Shown piece after piece: positions 42,528-53,920 of a stretch of 64,000 nucleotides of DNA (position 1 is its first letter; every line of letters begins with the position of its first letter). The translations under genes were made by a program, and so were the position numbers. Source of the stretch: an uncultured Pseudomonadales bacterium (GTDB taxonomy: Bacteria; Pseudomonadota; Gammaproteobacteria; Pseudomonadales; UBA7434). Below the pieces are notes generated by a model, which made no database searches, was not told where the DNA came from, and saw only the letters and a program-made list of their open reading frames with translations. The stretch is taken from contig CAJQKT010000086.1 of assembly GCA_905478995.1 (NCBI GenBank), positions 1-64,000 on the forward strand, written 5' to 3'.

Positions 42528-43684
42528 GTTTGTGTAATCAAGCATGTGGCTTGCTCAGAGCGTTGGTTATCGGTGCGCTGTTATTATTCTTGGGCGGTTG
42601 TGAAACGCTATTTGGTGATGAGGGTTTTTTTCCTGATGCGTCCAATGATTATTTAGATGCGACTATCGATCCTGCCTTGCGGCTGCCTGATGGCAAGGTG
42701 GCGAGTCCGTCCGATGATGCTTATCCAATTCCTGAACTGAAGTACGCCAAGGTGTTGCCAGAGTCGTATGAGGTTCCAAGGGTGACGCGGCTCGATGAAG
42801 TTGAGGGTAGGGGTAGTGTGCGTATCCAGCGCTTCCAAGATGATGAATGGATTTTAACGAAGCGCTCGCCTAGTCAAACATGGCCCTTATTGCTGGGATT
42901 TTTACAGTCTAACCAAATACCACTGCTGCGTGCTGATGCTCAAGCAGGCGTGATAAAAACTGATTTGTTAGTCGTTAATCGCGATAAAACGGCTGTAGTT
43001 TCTTCGCTCGATAAGGTTACCGCTAAAGGGGCAGCCAAGGCGCGCAGTCAGGCAGCAGGAATCGGTGATTTGCCTAAAGAAAGCTATGAGTTTGTTCTCA
43101 AAGCGGGGGTGCAAAAAAACTCCACCGAAATTTGGGTGACTCATGAGGCAGCCGTGGCTGATGATGTGGTGACGGACTTACAAGATATAACTGAAATAAG
43201 TGCAGAGCGCCGCGCAAATATGGTGTCACTGCTGGCCAAGCATTTGGCCGGTTCGCCCGAACAAAGCTCTCATTCGCTGTTGGCGCAGGGCCTTGGGTCT
43301 GCAAGTAAAGTCAGGCTGCAATACGGCGATGGTGGCGAACCTGAATTGTGGCTGGTATTGCCGTTCGACCGCGGCTGGGCCTCGCTAAGCCTAGCTCTCA
43401 AAAAATCCTCGTTTGTTGTGGCAGATATAGACAGAAGCAAGGGCGTATACTTTGCAGAGTATGTCGATCCTTCTAGCAAGGATGAAAAGCCAGGTTTTTT
43501 TGCCGGGCTGTTAGGTGGGAAAAATAATGAACAGACAGTGAGTTCTGAGCAGGCCTCTTTATTGATTACAGTAGTCGAGGGCGAGGATGCGCTGCGAATT
43601 AAAGTGCAAAATCGCCAACCTCCTTTGCTCGAGGCTAATGAGCAGGCTTTTTTATTGCGCAAAATTTTAAATAAGTTGAGCTGA
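42524..43684 (+). CDS. bamC: Outer membrane assembly lipoprotein BamC
   Basis: Lipobox FLGGC; DYLDATIDPALRLPDG...; directly downstream of dapA. Confidence 0.9.
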   Translation: MSLCNQACGLLRALVIGALLLFLGGCETLFGDEGFFPDASNDYLDATIDPALRLPDGKVASPSDDAYPIPELKYAKVLPESYEVPRVTRLDEVEGRGSVRIQRFQDDEWILTKRSPSQTWPLLLGFLQSNQIPLLRADAQAGVIKTDLLVVNRDKTAVVSSLDKVTAKGAAKARSQAAGIGDLPKESYEFVLKAGVQKNSTEIWVTHEAAVADDVVTDLQDITEISAERRANMVSLLAKHLAGSPEQSSHSLLAQGLGSASKVRLQYGDGGEPELWLVLPFDRGWASLSLALKKSSFVVADIDRSKGVYFAEYVDPSSKDEKPGFFAGLLGGKNNEQTVSSEQASLLITVVEGEDALRIKVQNRQPPLLEANEQAFLLRKILNKLS

Positions 43685-43693
43685 TAACGATTA

Positions 43694-44494
43694 ATGAAAT
43701 TTGCTTCGCTGGGTAGTGGTAGTAAGGGTAATGCGCTTATTGTGTCTAGTGGGGATACCCATGTATTGCTCGATTGCGGGCTGCCGCTCAAGCAGCTAGA
43801 GCCTGCCTTGGCGCGTTTGGGTTTGTCTGTTGAGCATCTTGCCGCTGTGTTTATTACACACGAGCATGGTGATCATATTCGGGGTTTGCGCGGTTTAATA
43901 CGTCGTCAAAAAATGCCGATTTATATGACAAGAGGCACTGCGTTAGGTGCCGACTGCATGCATTTACCCAATCTGAATTTCATTCAAGATCAGCAGCAAG
44001 TGGCAATTGATGCTTTGTGCATTAATGTTGTGATTGTTCCGCATGACGCACGTGAGCCGTGCCAGTATGTTGTGAGCATGGTCGCTGATGGCGTGGCGCT
44101 AAGAAGCCTTAATGGTGCAAAAGATTCAAAACGATTGGGCTTGTTGACTGATTTGGGTTGCCAGTCGCAGCATGTTATTGATGCCTATGCCGACTGTGAT
44201 GGTTTGGTTCTTGAATGTAATCATGATGTTGCTATGCTGCAAGAGGGGCCTTATCCTGCGTCGGTCAAACGTCGTGTGTTAGGTGACTGGGGGCATTTAA
44301 GTAACGTTCAGGCGCGAGATTTATTGGTGCAGTTGAGACCTGAAAAATTACAGTGGTTAGTGTTGGCGCATATCAGTCAGCAAAATAATTCGGTGCCACT
44401 GGCAGTCCAAGAAATTCAAAGCGTTTTCCCTGACCATGAGCGTCTAGTGGTGGCCGATCAAGACAATGGTTTTGATTGGTTGGAGCTTGTTTAG
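43694..44494 (+). CDS. MBL-fold metallo-hydrolase (YycJ-like)
   Basis: FASLGSGSKGNALIVSSGDTHVLLDCG; FITHEHGDHIRG. Confidence 0.92.
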   Translation: MKFASLGSGSKGNALIVSSGDTHVLLDCGLPLKQLEPALARLGLSVEHLAAVFITHEHGDHIRGLRGLIRRQKMPIYMTRGTALGADCMHLPNLNFIQDQQQVAIDALCINVVIVPHDAREPCQYVVSMVADGVALRSLNGAKDSKRLGLLTDLGCQSQHVIDAYADCDGLVLECNHDVAMLQEGPYPASVKRRVLGDWGHLSNVQARDLLVQLRPEKLQWLVLAHISQQNNSVPLAVQEIQSVFPDHERLVVADQDNGFDWLELV

Positions 44495-44682
44495 TGGCGC
44501 CTCTCTGATGGAGTTTGCACGCAAGTAAAACCAACGCGGTGGCAATATAATATTGCGCGGTGTTGGCGAAAAATAATAGTTATGAGCGGGTGTTCAGGCT
44601 CAAAAGTTACCGATGTTCCTTCCCCTATTACAGTGACTCATTAAGGCGCAATGACGAATGCAGATAAGTTTTATGGCTGACT

Positions 44683-44952
44683 ATGAATTATTCTGAGCAG
44701 CGCAGTTCTGTACGCCTGCCCACCGAAGCTCGACTTGAAATTCATCACGCGGCATTAGGAGTCTTGAAACTCAAGGCCACTAACGCATCATCGGGCGGCT
44801 TTTTTGCGATTAGAGGGGCTAGCGACTTGCCTCCTGCGGGAACGGTAGTTGATGTTTATATCAAGCGCTATGCTGGTATATTGCATCGGCAGCCGGCGCC
44901 CATGCGTGTTGTGTATGTTAATAACAAAGGGATGGGTTTGGAATTCGTCTAA
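44683..44952 (+). CDS. PilZ-domain protein (short)
   Basis: QRSSVRLP (RxxxR) and NASSGGFF (N/DxSxxG) motifs. Confidence 0.75.
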   Translation: MNYSEQRSSVRLPTEARLEIHHAALGVLKLKATNASSGGFFAIRGASDLPPAGTVVDVYIKRYAGILHRQPAPMRVVYVNNKGMGLEFV

Positions 44953-45050
44953 CCATTTTAAACAGCTAGCTTGTCCGCCTTATTCGGTAAGCGCTCGGGG
45001 CATTAAACAACTTGCCGAATTTAACGTTTTAACACACAAGGTCAAACACT

Positions 45051-45896
45051 GTGCCGCGCAAATGCCATGTCGATATTACTCAGGCTCAGCCAGAGCAATG
45101 TGCTGCATTGTTGGCCCTGGCAGAGTGTGTTGAATGCGATGGCTTCAGTAGCGAAAGCCTTAGGCAGGAATTGCGGTTGGCCTACGATTCTGCGGGGTGG
45201 AACCTGTACCTGCCCAATAATAAAGTGAGCGCGGCCGGCCAATCCAAAGTGGCGGTTGATTATGCGCAGCCGAGCTTTGCTCGTCGTTTAGAGGCAGACA
45301 ACTTAAATCGAGAATTTGCCGTCAGGGCGGTTCGTGGCCGCAAAAAATCCGATTATCAACCATTGGTTTTGGATGCGACGGCGGGTTTTGGCCGAGATTC
45401 TTTTTTACTGGCAGCCAGTGGCTGCCATGTTGTGCAGGCAGAGCGGATTCCTGTGTTGGCGTACTTGCTCGAGCAGGCGCTAAAATCTGCAGTACGGCAT
45501 TCTTGCAACAGGCAGGCTATGGCCGCCCAGCGCTGTCGTGTGGTGTGTGGTGATAGCGCAGCTCTTATGGCTGATTGGCAAGGGCCTGCTCCCGACATTA
45601 TTTATTTGGATCCCATGTATCTCGATCCTAACAAGCCGGCAGCCCAAGGGCTTAAAGCCTCTGCGGGGGTGAAGAAAAATATGCGCGCGCTGCAATTGTT
45701 GACCGAAATATACGAAGAAAACTATCCTGCAGCGGCCATGGCTGTCAGCAATCAGGCGCTGTTTGCAGCAGCAACTTCACTAGCGCTATCAAAGGTCGTC
45801 GTCAAAAGAGCGCCGTCGGCACCGGTGCTGGCTGGTATGCAGCCCAGCTCTTGCTTGACGGGTAAGGCTGCACGTTTTGATGTTTACGCACTGTGA
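45051..45896 (+). CDS. rsmJ: 16S rRNA (guanine1516-N2)-methyltransferase (GTG start)
   Basis: LVLDATAGFGRDSFLLAASGCHVVQAER; IIYLDPMYLDPNK. Confidence 0.93.
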   Translation: MPRKCHVDITQAQPEQCAALLALAECVECDGFSSESLRQELRLAYDSAGWNLYLPNNKVSAAGQSKVAVDYAQPSFARRLEADNLNREFAVRAVRGRKKSDYQPLVLDATAGFGRDSFLLAASGCHVVQAERIPVLAYLLEQALKSAVRHSCNRQAMAAQRCRVVCGDSAALMADWQGPAPDIIYLDPMYLDPNKPAAQGLKASAGVKKNMRALQLLTEIYEENYPAAAMAVSNQALFAAATSLALSKVVVKRAPSAPVLAGMQPSSCLTGKAARFDVYAL

Positions 45897-45995
45897 ATGG
45901 GCGAAAGACTAAAGAAAGGCGTATTCGGGCTGGAGGCGGCTTAAAAGCTAGCTTATAATGCGCCGCTTTTCGCAGTGAGCAGGAGAACATAGACC

Positions 45996-47099
45996 ATGGG
46001 TTCAGCGCATAAAGTACTAGCTGCCAGCAACGACTTGCCAATTCGAACGAATTTACCGGTGCACAGTGGCAAGGTGCGCTCGGTCTATTGGTTATCTGAT
46101 GAAGATAGTCGTCGGTTGATAGCTGAGAAGGGCTATGCAGTAGCCGATGATGCGCAGTTGGCCATTATGGCAATCAGCGATCGACTCTCCGCTTTTGAAT
46201 GCATTTGGCATGCACAGGGCGGCATGGCCGGTGTGCCGGGTAAGGGTGCGGCACTCAATGCAATATCCAGTTATTGGTTTGCCCAGTTTCGTGAGCAAGG
46301 CCTGGCTAATAGCCATATTCTCGACATACCCCATCCGTTAGTGTGGATTGTGCAGCGCGCCAGGCCCGTTATGATTGAGGCGATCGCGCGGCAATATATC
46401 ACCGGCTCGATGTGGCGCTCCTATGCTAAGGGCGAGCGCGAATTTTGTGGCATCAAAATACCTGATGGTTTGCAACGCGACCAAAAATTACCTGAGCTGC
46501 TCATAACACCGTCTACCAAGGGTATTCTTACGGGCATTCCCGGTGTGCCAGAATCGGATGATGTGAATGTGACCCGCGCGGACATTGAAAATAATTATGC
46601 AGCGTTTAAATTTCACAGTACCGATGATATCGCGCGCTATGAAACGCTTCTGCAGCAAGGCTTTGGTTTAATTAGCGATAAGCTGGCACAATTAGATCAG
46701 GTTTTTGTCGACACTAAGTTTGAATTTGGCTACGTCACCGATGCTAATGGTGATGAGCAGTTAATTTATATGGATGAAGTGGGTACGCCTGATTCATCAA
46801 GAATTTGGGATGGTGAGCAATTGCGTGAAGGTAATATCGTCGAAAAATCTAAAGAAGGTTTTCGCCAGGCCTTGCTCAATTATTTTCCAGATCCAGATAT
46901 TTTATTAAATAAGTCCAGAATGCCAGAGCGCTTAGCGCTTGCACAAGATAATGCGCTTCCGGTAGAGATGATGCTTGATGTTTCGGCAACCTACACCTCC
47001 ATTGCTGAAAAAATAACGGGTGAAAAGCTGCAAGTTTCAGAAGATCCAAAAGCGGAAATTATGGATATTCTCAGTGCTGGCTATCAGCTTATTGTTTGA
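45996..47099 (+). CDS. purC: Phosphoribosylaminoimidazolesuccinocarboxamide synthase (long form)
   Basis: [41 protein letters not shown]-type block. Confidence 0.92.
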   Translation: MGSAHKVLAASNDLPIRTNLPVHSGKVRSVYWLSDEDSRRLIAEKGYAVADDAQLAIMAISDRLSAFECIWHAQGGMAGVPGKGAALNAISSYWFAQFREQGLANSHILDIPHPLVWIVQRARPVMIEAIARQYITGSMWRSYAKGEREFCGIKIPDGLQRDQKLPELLITPSTKGILTGIPGVPESDDVNVTRADIENNYAAFKFHSTDDIARYETLLQQGFGLISDKLAQLDQVFVDTKFEFGYVTDANGDEQLIYMDEVGTPDSSRIWDGEQLREGNIVEKSKEGFRQALLNYFPDPDILLNKSRMPERLALAQDNALPVEMMLDVSATYTSIAEKITGEKLQVSEDPKAEIMDILSAGYQLIV

Positions 47100-47215
47100 T
47101 GCTGGCTATATGCGTTCATTGAAAAATTGCGCGTCGATTGTAAACTGTTGAGACTTATGCCCGCTTCTAGTTATCGTTAGGTTGGCATTATATAGAAGGC
47201 TAATAGCGAGATAGC

Positions 47216-47830
47216 ATGGCAGGAAAATCACAGTGCATTACTAACTACGATAGCGCTGTGTTGCCCGATGCTAATGTTGATTTTTTTGAGCAATTTTATT
47301 CGTCTGCTCGTGCGCAAGACCTGTTTGATTTGCTCTTGAAAGAGCTGCAGTGGCAGCAAGAAAGTTTACAAATATACGGTAAGCGTCATCGGGTGCCTCG
47401 TCTATCCGCGCTCTATGGGGCGAGCAATGTGCAGTATACCTATTCGGGTATTGCGCATACTGCTTTGCCTTGGACATCAGCATTGCTTGAAATAAAAAAC
47501 GACCTCGAGCAGGCGACTCAAGCTAAGTTTAATAGTGTTTTGGCCAATTTGTATCGCAATGGCAGGGATAGCAATGGCTGGCATGCTGACGACGAGCCAG
47601 AGCTTGGGAGCCAGCCGATCATCGCTTCGGTGAGCCTTGGTGCAACACGCGATTTTCAGTTCAAGCATCGGCAGTTGGCACAGCATAGCTACACTCAAGA
47701 ACTATCGTCGGGTAGTTTATTGGTTATGGGTGGTGCCATGCAGGCGCATTGGTTGCATCAATTGCCAAAGCGCCTTCGTGTTCAAGACCCGCGTATTAAT
47801 TTAACCTTTCGCTATATTCATAAAGCCTAA
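47216..47830 (+). CDS. alkB: AlkB-like 2-oxoglutarate-dependent dioxygenase
   Basis: GWHADDEPELG (HxD), SLGATRDFQFKH, GGAMQAHWLHQLPKR...RINLTFR. Confidence 0.93.
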   Translation: MAGKSQCITNYDSAVLPDANVDFFEQFYSSARAQDLFDLLLKELQWQQESLQIYGKRHRVPRLSALYGASNVQYTYSGIAHTALPWTSALLEIKNDLEQATQAKFNSVLANLYRNGRDSNGWHADDEPELGSQPIIASVSLGATRDFQFKHRQLAQHSYTQELSSGSLLVMGGAMQAHWLHQLPKRLRVQDPRINLTFRYIHKA

Positions 47831-47838
47831 AGGGCGCT

Positions 47839-48081
47839 TTATTTTTTCGCCCACGGGCTTTTCTTGGTGAAGGTTGCAATATACAGCGTTTCAACCTTAG
47901 TCCTTGCCCAGGGAGTTTTACGCAAAAACTTTAAGCTGGATTTTATTGAAGGGTCTTTTTTGAAGCAGTTAATATCAATTTTTTCGGCCAGTTTTTCCCA
48001 GCCATAATGATCGGCAAGTTGTGTAACAACCTGCTCGAGCGTGATGCCATGTAGAGGGTTGTTTTTTTGCGGCTGACTCAT
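47839..48081 (-). CDS. VF530-family (DUF2132) small DNA-binding protein
   Basis: [53 protein letters not shown]. Confidence 0.85.
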   Translation of the reverse strand: MSQPQKNNPLHGITLEQVVTQLADHYGWEKLAEKIDINCFKKDPSIKSSLKFLRKTPWARTKVETLYIATFTKKSPWAKK

Positions 48082-48274
48082 CGAAGAAAATTCCCACTGT
48101 ATTGTGCTAATTAGAGCTGAGCGGATGGAGCTAGTTTTTTGTTGGTACAGATTGCGATTCTCTCAAAGCGAAAGTTTTTTCTAGCATGTGCACCGTATGA
48201 GTCAAGACAGGACGGCAAAATAGCTGCTTAGCTTGATGTTTGCCTTGGTTCGCTGGGCGGTCAGCGGTGTTGCA

Positions 48275-49420
48275 CTAACTTGCATGTCGGGTCGGCTTTT
48301 TGCCAATAGTAACCAGGACATTTTGTGTGGCGCCATTGCGAAAAACACTAATATTGATCGTTGCCCCAGGGTTTGTTTGACCGATTTTGTGCATGCTGGC
48401 ATTGCCGCTGCCCATTTTCTCTCCGTCAATGTGGGTGATGATATCGCCGTTTAATAAACCTGCTGCATCGGCGGGCCCGTTTTTCACTAGGCCGGTGATC
48501 ATCAGCCCGCGCTGGATATTTAATCCAAAATACTCAGCTTGCGAGGGGGTTATCTCTTCGCCGGAGATGCCTAACCAGCCGCGAGTCACCTCACCGGTAT
48601 TAACTATTTGTTGCAGAGCATGCTGTGTAATATCGTTAGGAATTGCAAAGCCGATGCCGCTGGATTCGCCCGATTGCGAAAAAAGTGCGCTATTGATGCC
48701 TATTAATAGCCCTGCCGTATTAATTAAAGCCCCCCCAGAGTTGCCTTTGTTGATAGCGGCATCTGTTTGAATGTAGCTTTCGTAGGTGTTTAGGTTTAAC
48801 CCATAACGACCGATGGCCGATACGATTCCCTGAGTAACTGTTTGACCAATGCCATAAGGGTTGCCAATGGCAAGCACTACATCGCCGATGCGCACAGAAT
48901 TAGGATCGGCAATGGCAGCTGGCTGAAGGTCGTCGAGTTCAATCTTTAGCACCGCTATATCGGTCGCCAAGTCACTGCCAACAAGAATTGCATCTCGCTC
49001 GCGACCGTCATTAAGCATGACTCTAATGCGGTCAGCCTCGTTAATAACATGATGGTTGGTGAGAATGTGGCCATCACCGTCAACAATAACGCCAGAGCCT
49101 AGTCCGCGGGTTATTTTATTCTTTGGCGTGATGGCGCGCTCACCTAAAAACCTGCGGAATACTGGGTCGTTAAGCAAGGGATGCTGCTGGGTGGCTATAA
49201 CACGGGTAGTGTAGATGTTGACAACCGAAGGGATGGCTCTTGCAACGGCATCGGCGAAACTGGCGCGCTCGAGCATGGTGGGCGCCTGCATGCTGTCTAA
49301 ATCCGATGAGGTGGGTCGAGAATGATGCTGCTGTAGTAGTCGCGCCTGCAGAATCACTACGGCGAGCATGATGCCAAACAGCACCGGCCAAATGAACGGT
49401 TTGATTGAAAATTTTTGCAT
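48275..49420 (-). CDS. degS: DegS/AlgW-like periplasmic serine protease with PDZ
   Basis: GLGSGVIVDGDGHILTNHHVI; INKGNSGGALINTAG; single N-terminal TM and single PDZ. Confidence 0.9.
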   Translation of the reverse strand: MQKFSIKPFIWPVLFGIMLAVVILQARLLQQHHSRPTSSDLDSMQAPTMLERASFADAVARAIPSVVNIYTTRVIATQQHPLLNDPVFRRFLGERAITPKNKITRGLGSGVIVDGDGHILTNHHVINEADRIRVMLNDGRERDAILVGSDLATDIAVLKIELDDLQPAAIADPNSVRIGDVVLAIGNPYGIGQTVTQGIVSAIGRYGLNLNTYESYIQTDAAINKGNSGGALINTAGLLIGINSALFSQSGESSGIGFAIPNDITQHALQQIVNTGEVTRGWLGISGEEITPSQAEYFGLNIQRGLMITGLVKNGPADAAGLLNGDIITHIDGEKMGSGNASMHKIGQTNPGATINISVFRNGATQNVLVTIGKKPTRHAS

Positions 49421-49591
49421 AAAGCTAGGTTATAACCCGCGCTGCGATTTAGGTAAGGTTTGTGAGTATAATCATACGCTCGATGCATTATGCCTACGCA
49501 CTCTCATTAGTCAAAAACAATGCGTCGCGACTCAATAGCCTAAATCCTAAATGCACCTATCAGCATGCTTAATCTTGCGGAGCCCGCCTTG

Positions 49592-50347
49592 ATGCTTGAG
49601 CTTACTCATCTAGTTACTTATTTAAATACGCTGTTGCAGGCGAGCAAAATACAAGATTATTGCCCTAATGGGCTGCAGGTTGAGGGCGCTGCAAACGTTC
49701 AGCGGCTGGTTGCAGGTGTTACTGCGAGCCAGCAACTGCTCGATGCAGCTATCGAGAGCGATGCCGATGCCATTTTGGTTCATCATGGCTACTTTTGGAA
49801 AAACGAGCCACCGTGTATCACCGGTATTCGGCAGCAGCGGTTAAAGAAATTGTTGGTCAATGACATCAGCTTGCTGGCGTATCATCTGCCTTTAGACATG
49901 CATCCTGAGTATGGCAATAATGTTCAGCTTGCAAAGCAGCTTGCTTGGTCGGTAGAAGCTGCTGCGCTGGTGCGCGGGCAGCCGCCGCTGGTTCGCAGTG
50001 CTGAGCTTGAGCAGGCGTGGACTGGAGAGCAGATGCAGCAGCATGTGCAAGCCCGACTCGGCCGAGAGGCCATGCATATACCTGCCGACCGCCCTATAAA
50101 GCGAATTGCTTGGTGTACGGGAGCGGCGCAATCATCCATTGGTGAGGCTATAGCGTTGCAGGCTGATGCTTATTTAACCGGAGAGGTTTCTGAAGCAACG
50201 GTTCATGAGGCGCGTGAAAACAATATTCATTTTTTTGCAGCAGGACACCATGCTACCGAGCGCTATGGTGTTAAGGCATTGAGCGAGCATCTGGCTCAAA
50301 AGTTTGATCTTGATTGCCAGTTTATCGATTGCGATAACCCAGCCTGA
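49592..50347 (+). CDS. NIF3-like dinuclear metal-binding protein
   Basis: DYCPNGLQVEG, ILVHHGYFWKNE, AYHLPLDMHPEYGNN, FAAGHHATERYG. Confidence 0.93.
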   Translation: MLELTHLVTYLNTLLQASKIQDYCPNGLQVEGAANVQRLVAGVTASQQLLDAAIESDADAILVHHGYFWKNEPPCITGIRQQRLKKLLVNDISLLAYHLPLDMHPEYGNNVQLAKQLAWSVEAAALVRGQPPLVRSAELEQAWTGEQMQQHVQARLGREAMHIPADRPIKRIAWCTGAAQSSIGEAIALQADAYLTGEVSEATVHEARENNIHFFAAGHHATERYGVKALSEHLAQKFDLDCQFIDCDNPA

Positions 50348-50366
50348 CTCGGAGTTGGATGGCTTT

Positions 50367-50948
50367 TTAGGCTGTTGAGAGGTTAGGGGGGCCCTTGGGT
50401 TGGGCTGATTGATCGTTGGCAGGCGTGCCGTTTGGTGCGAATTGGCCTATGCTTGAGTCGCCTTCGTCGGCAGCGTTTTGCTCGTGCAGTTTGACCTTCT
50501 CTAGGCCGTATTCTTCCGATAAGGTTCCTGACTTGCTGGCTTGAGCTTTCGGCGCGTAATCGAGCGGTGGCTGGATGTGTGGCTGGCCTGCTGCTGAATT
50601 GTGCTGCTCCGCATTGCGTTCTTCTAGAGTGAGTTCAATGGCGGCCCCGGCGAGTAAAGACTGTCCGCTTGGGTCGCGACACAGCTGCTCAGCGCCATCG
50701 GCGAGATGATCATGAATATTTTTATATTGCCTTGTCAGGCCGTTTAGAAGGCTGGCAGTTTCTGAAAAGTGCTCGGCGACATGTCGCTGGTAGTCAGAAT
50801 TTTTCTTTTCGGCTTCTTCAAGGGCTTTTTTGAGTGAGCGCACTTTCGTAGCCGAACTGCCCACCCTGCGATGAAGTCCGGCACCCAATAAAAGTCCGAC
50901 AATGGCGGCAGTCATACCGACGAATATGACAAAAGTTGTTTCGTACAT
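50367..50948 (-). CDS. zapG: ZapG/YhcB-like DUF1043 protein
   Basis: N-terminal TM, coiled coil, HVAEHFSETASLLNGLTRQYKNIHDHLADGAEQLC. Confidence 0.85.
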   Translation of the reverse strand: MYETTFVIFVGMTAAIVGLLLGAGLHRRVGSSATKVRSLKKALEEAEKKNSDYQRHVAEHFSETASLLNGLTRQYKNIHDHLADGAEQLCRDPSGQSLLAGAAIELTLEERNAEQHNSAAGQPHIQPPLDYAPKAQASKSGTLSEEYGLEKVKLHEQNAADEGDSSIGQFAPNGTPANDQSAQPKGPPNLSTA

Positions 50949-51183
50949 AATAGTAGAGCCTCGCGTAGAGTATAAAAGTATACGCGATTTTCGGTTGTCT
51001 ACACTACAGAATTGACTGGAGTTTCATGCTCAATAGTTATTTTATTGCTGTCAGAGCTCGCGAATTCCTCAGCATGGAAGTGATAAGGTTGTTTTGCTGG
51101 AATTACTGCTCGGTATTGGGCTGGGCGGCATTGCCAAGGTGGCGGTATTTTTCATTTCAGATTAACAGAGTAAGTTTTTACGC

Positions 51184-52338
51184 ATGAGTGCAAATATCCA
51201 AATGAGTCCCCTGGCGCGCTATCGCTTAGATCTACAGCAAGCCGATTTTAGTTTTGATGCGGAGCAGCAAAGCGCGGTTGAGCGGCTGGAGTGTCTTTAT
51301 CAGCGTTTATTGCTTAGTCATGCGGCAGAGCAATCCGGGTTTGTCCGATTGCGTCGCCGGTTGCAATCACGTCTTGGCTTTTCTCCGGCGGTAATGAAGC
51401 CTGAGCGTGGCTTGTACCTCTGGGGTAGTGTGGGACGTGGTAAAACCTATTTAATGGACATGTTTTATGAGGCGTTGCCTCATGAACAAAAGCGGCGGGT
51501 GCACTTTCATCGCTTTATGCGCGAAGTTCATCGCGATTTGGCGGCGCTGCAGGGTGTAAAAAACCCGCTCGAGCACGTTGCTAAAAAAATCGCTCGGCGT
51601 GCGAGCGTGCTTTGCTTTGACGAATTTTTTGTTTCTGATATTACCGATGCCATGTTGTTGGCGGGCCTGCTCGATTCATTGTTTGCTCTGGGCGTGTGCT
51701 TGGTGGCAACATCAAATATTGATCCAGATAATCTTTACCAAGACGGTTTGCAGAGGCAGCGCTTTTTACCGGCTATTGGTTTGCTAAAACAGCATACCGA
51801 GATATTCAATATTGACGGTGATATCGACTATCGCTTGCGAGCATTGGAGCAGGCGCAGCTTTATTACGCACCGATTGATTCCTCTACAGAGGAGCAGATG
51901 CTGCATTGTTTTCAGCAGTTGGCGCCTGTTGGCGGCAGGCAATTTATATGCGTTGAATCGAATGTGCCCTTAGATATTGAGGGCAGGCTGATTATGGCCA
52001 AGCACCTCACTGACGATGTAGTGTGGTTTGAGTTCAAGGAATTGTGCGATGGCCCGCGGTCGCAAAACGACTACATTGAATTGGCGCGTGAATTTCATGC
52101 GGTGCTGGTCAGTAACGTGCCGCAAATGAATCGCCACTCTAGCGACCTGGCGCGACGTTTTATTTTGCTGGTCGATGAATTTTATGACCACGGCATCAAG
52201 CTGGTTATTTCGAGTGACGTTGATATTTTGTCGCTTTATGTGGGCGGTCCCCTAGCGTTTGAGTTTGCCCGCACATCGAGCCGCTTGCAGGAAATGCAGT
52301 CCCACGATTATTTGGCGCTTGCGCATCGGGCTGAGTAG
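51184..52338 (+). CDS. zapE: Cell division ATPase ZapE (AFG1-like)
   Basis: GLYLWGSVGRGKTYLMDMFYE; RVHFHRFMREVH; LCFDEFFVSDITDAMLL. Confidence 0.95.
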   Translation: MSANIQMSPLARYRLDLQQADFSFDAEQQSAVERLECLYQRLLLSHAAEQSGFVRLRRRLQSRLGFSPAVMKPERGLYLWGSVGRGKTYLMDMFYEALPHEQKRRVHFHRFMREVHRDLAALQGVKNPLEHVAKKIARRASVLCFDEFFVSDITDAMLLAGLLDSLFALGVCLVATSNIDPDNLYQDGLQRQRFLPAIGLLKQHTEIFNIDGDIDYRLRALEQAQLYYAPIDSSTEEQMLHCFQQLAPVGGRQFICVESNVPLDIEGRLIMAKHLTDDVVWFEFKELCDGPRSQNDYIELAREFHAVLVSNVPQMNRHSSDLARRFILLVDEFYDHGIKLVISSDVDILSLYVGGPLAFEFARTSSRLQEMQSHDYLALAHRAE

Positions 52339-52560
52339 CCCATTTGCAGCAGGCTTAATAGGCTCAAAAGTGCTGCTCACCTAGGTGATTTAACCTTGGT
52401 GACTCCTATGCAATGCTGGCTTTGTACACGTATATGAAAAATAACTCATAACCTATTGCGTAAGGCGGTTCTAGGCTGTAGTATTCGCCATCCTTTTTTA
52501 CCGCTCTGCTTGGCCCTTGGGCAAGTCTGGTGGGAACCCGTTTCGAGGCTTTACAGACCG

Positions 52561-52989
52561 ATGAAAACCTATAGCGCCAAGCCTGCTGATGTACAACATG
52601 ACTGGTATGTTGTTGATGCAACTAACAAAACTCTGGGCCGTATGGCGAGCGAGATCGCTCATCGCCTGCGTGGTAAGCACAAGGCTGAGTACACGCCGCA
52701 CGTCGACACCGGCGATTACATTGTGGTTATCAACGCCGAAAAAGTCGTTGTGACTGGAAATAAAACCAGTGACAAAATGTACCATTCGCACACGGGTTAC
52801 CCCGGTGGCTTGAAGTCGATCTCTTTTGAGAAGCTGATTGAAAAAGCGCCTGAGCGGACCATTCAAGGTGCAGTGAAGGGCATGTTGCCAAGAAATCCCT
52901 TGGGTAGAGCCATGTTCAGTAAGCTAAAAGTTTATGCTGGTGCCGAGCATCCGCATACCGCCCAACAGCCCCAGATTCTTGAACTGTAA
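52561..52989 (+). CDS. rplM: 50S ribosomal protein L13
   Basis: [54 protein letters not shown]. Confidence 0.98.
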   Translation: MKTYSAKPADVQHDWYVVDATNKTLGRMASEIAHRLRGKHKAEYTPHVDTGDYIVVINAEKVVVTGNKTSDKMYHSHTGYPGGLKSISFEKLIEKAPERTIQGAVKGMLPRNPLGRAMFSKLKVYAGAEHPHTAQQPQILEL

Positions 52990-53024
52990 TAGTTCCCGAA
53001 CTGCTAATTACGAGTCTTTAGATT

Positions 53025-53417
53025 ATGCCAGCAACTCAATACTACGGAACCGGACGTCGCAAAACTGCAGCGGCACGCGTTTATCTCACCGCCGGTAGCG
53101 GTGCTATCACTATAAACAAGCGCCCTATCGATGAATTTTTTGGTCGTCAGGTAGCGCGTATGATTGTGCGCCAGCCACTGCAACTGGTTGATGTTGAAAC
53201 TAAGTTCGATGTCAATGTCAGCGTTGAAGGCGGCGGTAGTTTTGGTCAGGCTGGTGCAATTCGTCACGGCATCACCCGTGCGTTGCTAGCTTACGATGAA
53301 GCGTTGCGACCTGAGTTGCGCAAGGCTGGATTTGTTACTCGCGATGCACGTGAAGTTGAGCGTAAAAAAGTAGGCCTGCGCAAGGCGCGCAAACGCCCAC
53401 AGTTTTCCAAGCGTTAA
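53025..53417 (+). CDS. rpsI: 30S ribosomal protein S9
   Basis: [19 protein letters not shown]...[17 protein letters not shown]. Confidence 0.98.
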   Translation: MPATQYYGTGRRKTAAARVYLTAGSGAITINKRPIDEFFGRQVARMIVRQPLQLVDVETKFDVNVSVEGGGSFGQAGAIRHGITRALLAYDEALRPELRKAGFVTRDAREVERKKVGLRKARKRPQFSKR

Positions 53418-53445
53418 TCTTTTTTCAGCGCTGTTTTGGAACTGC

Positions 53446-53476
53446 AAAAAAGCCCGCCGTTTGTGCGGGCTTTTTT
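53446..53476 (+). terminator. Rho-independent terminator after rpsI
   Basis: aaaaaagcccgc-cgtttgt-gcgggctttttt perfect stem with T tract. Confidence 0.93.
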
Positions 53477-53920
53477 GATTTGAATATCGGCGGTACAACG
53501 GCTTTGAGTTGGGGCTGCCAGTAATAGGGTTTATGTGCTGCACAAGTGCGCTACACCTGCGGAATTACTTGCAAAAGTGCACAATTCTCTGACAAAGGCG
53601 GCGGATTAAATTAAAATCTGCGCCTGCTTTCAGCGGTGTCTCTCCGGCGCCCCGATATTTCTTTTCTCACTGCAGTTGAGTGTTCAATATGTTTTTGCGC
53701 TAACACGCCAACGAGCTGGTTTTTAGTGCGCGTAAATCCTCGGCACAGCAAGATTATATTGAGCCAAGATAGGCTGTAGGCTGTATAGATACTGCGGTAG
53801 TTGTATTGTAGTGTTCGGCGGGAGTGAACTGTACGAACAAATCAGTGATCGGCATTGCTCGGTCACCGCAAGGCACCAGTAAGTAGTTAGGTAAGGTTAA
53901 AATATTTTGGGAGATACATC

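Noticed and set aside
43270-43791. 173-aa minus-strand ORF across the bamC / MBL-hydrolase junction
   Set aside because: Antisense to two well-supported genes; Ser/Pro-rich shadow composition
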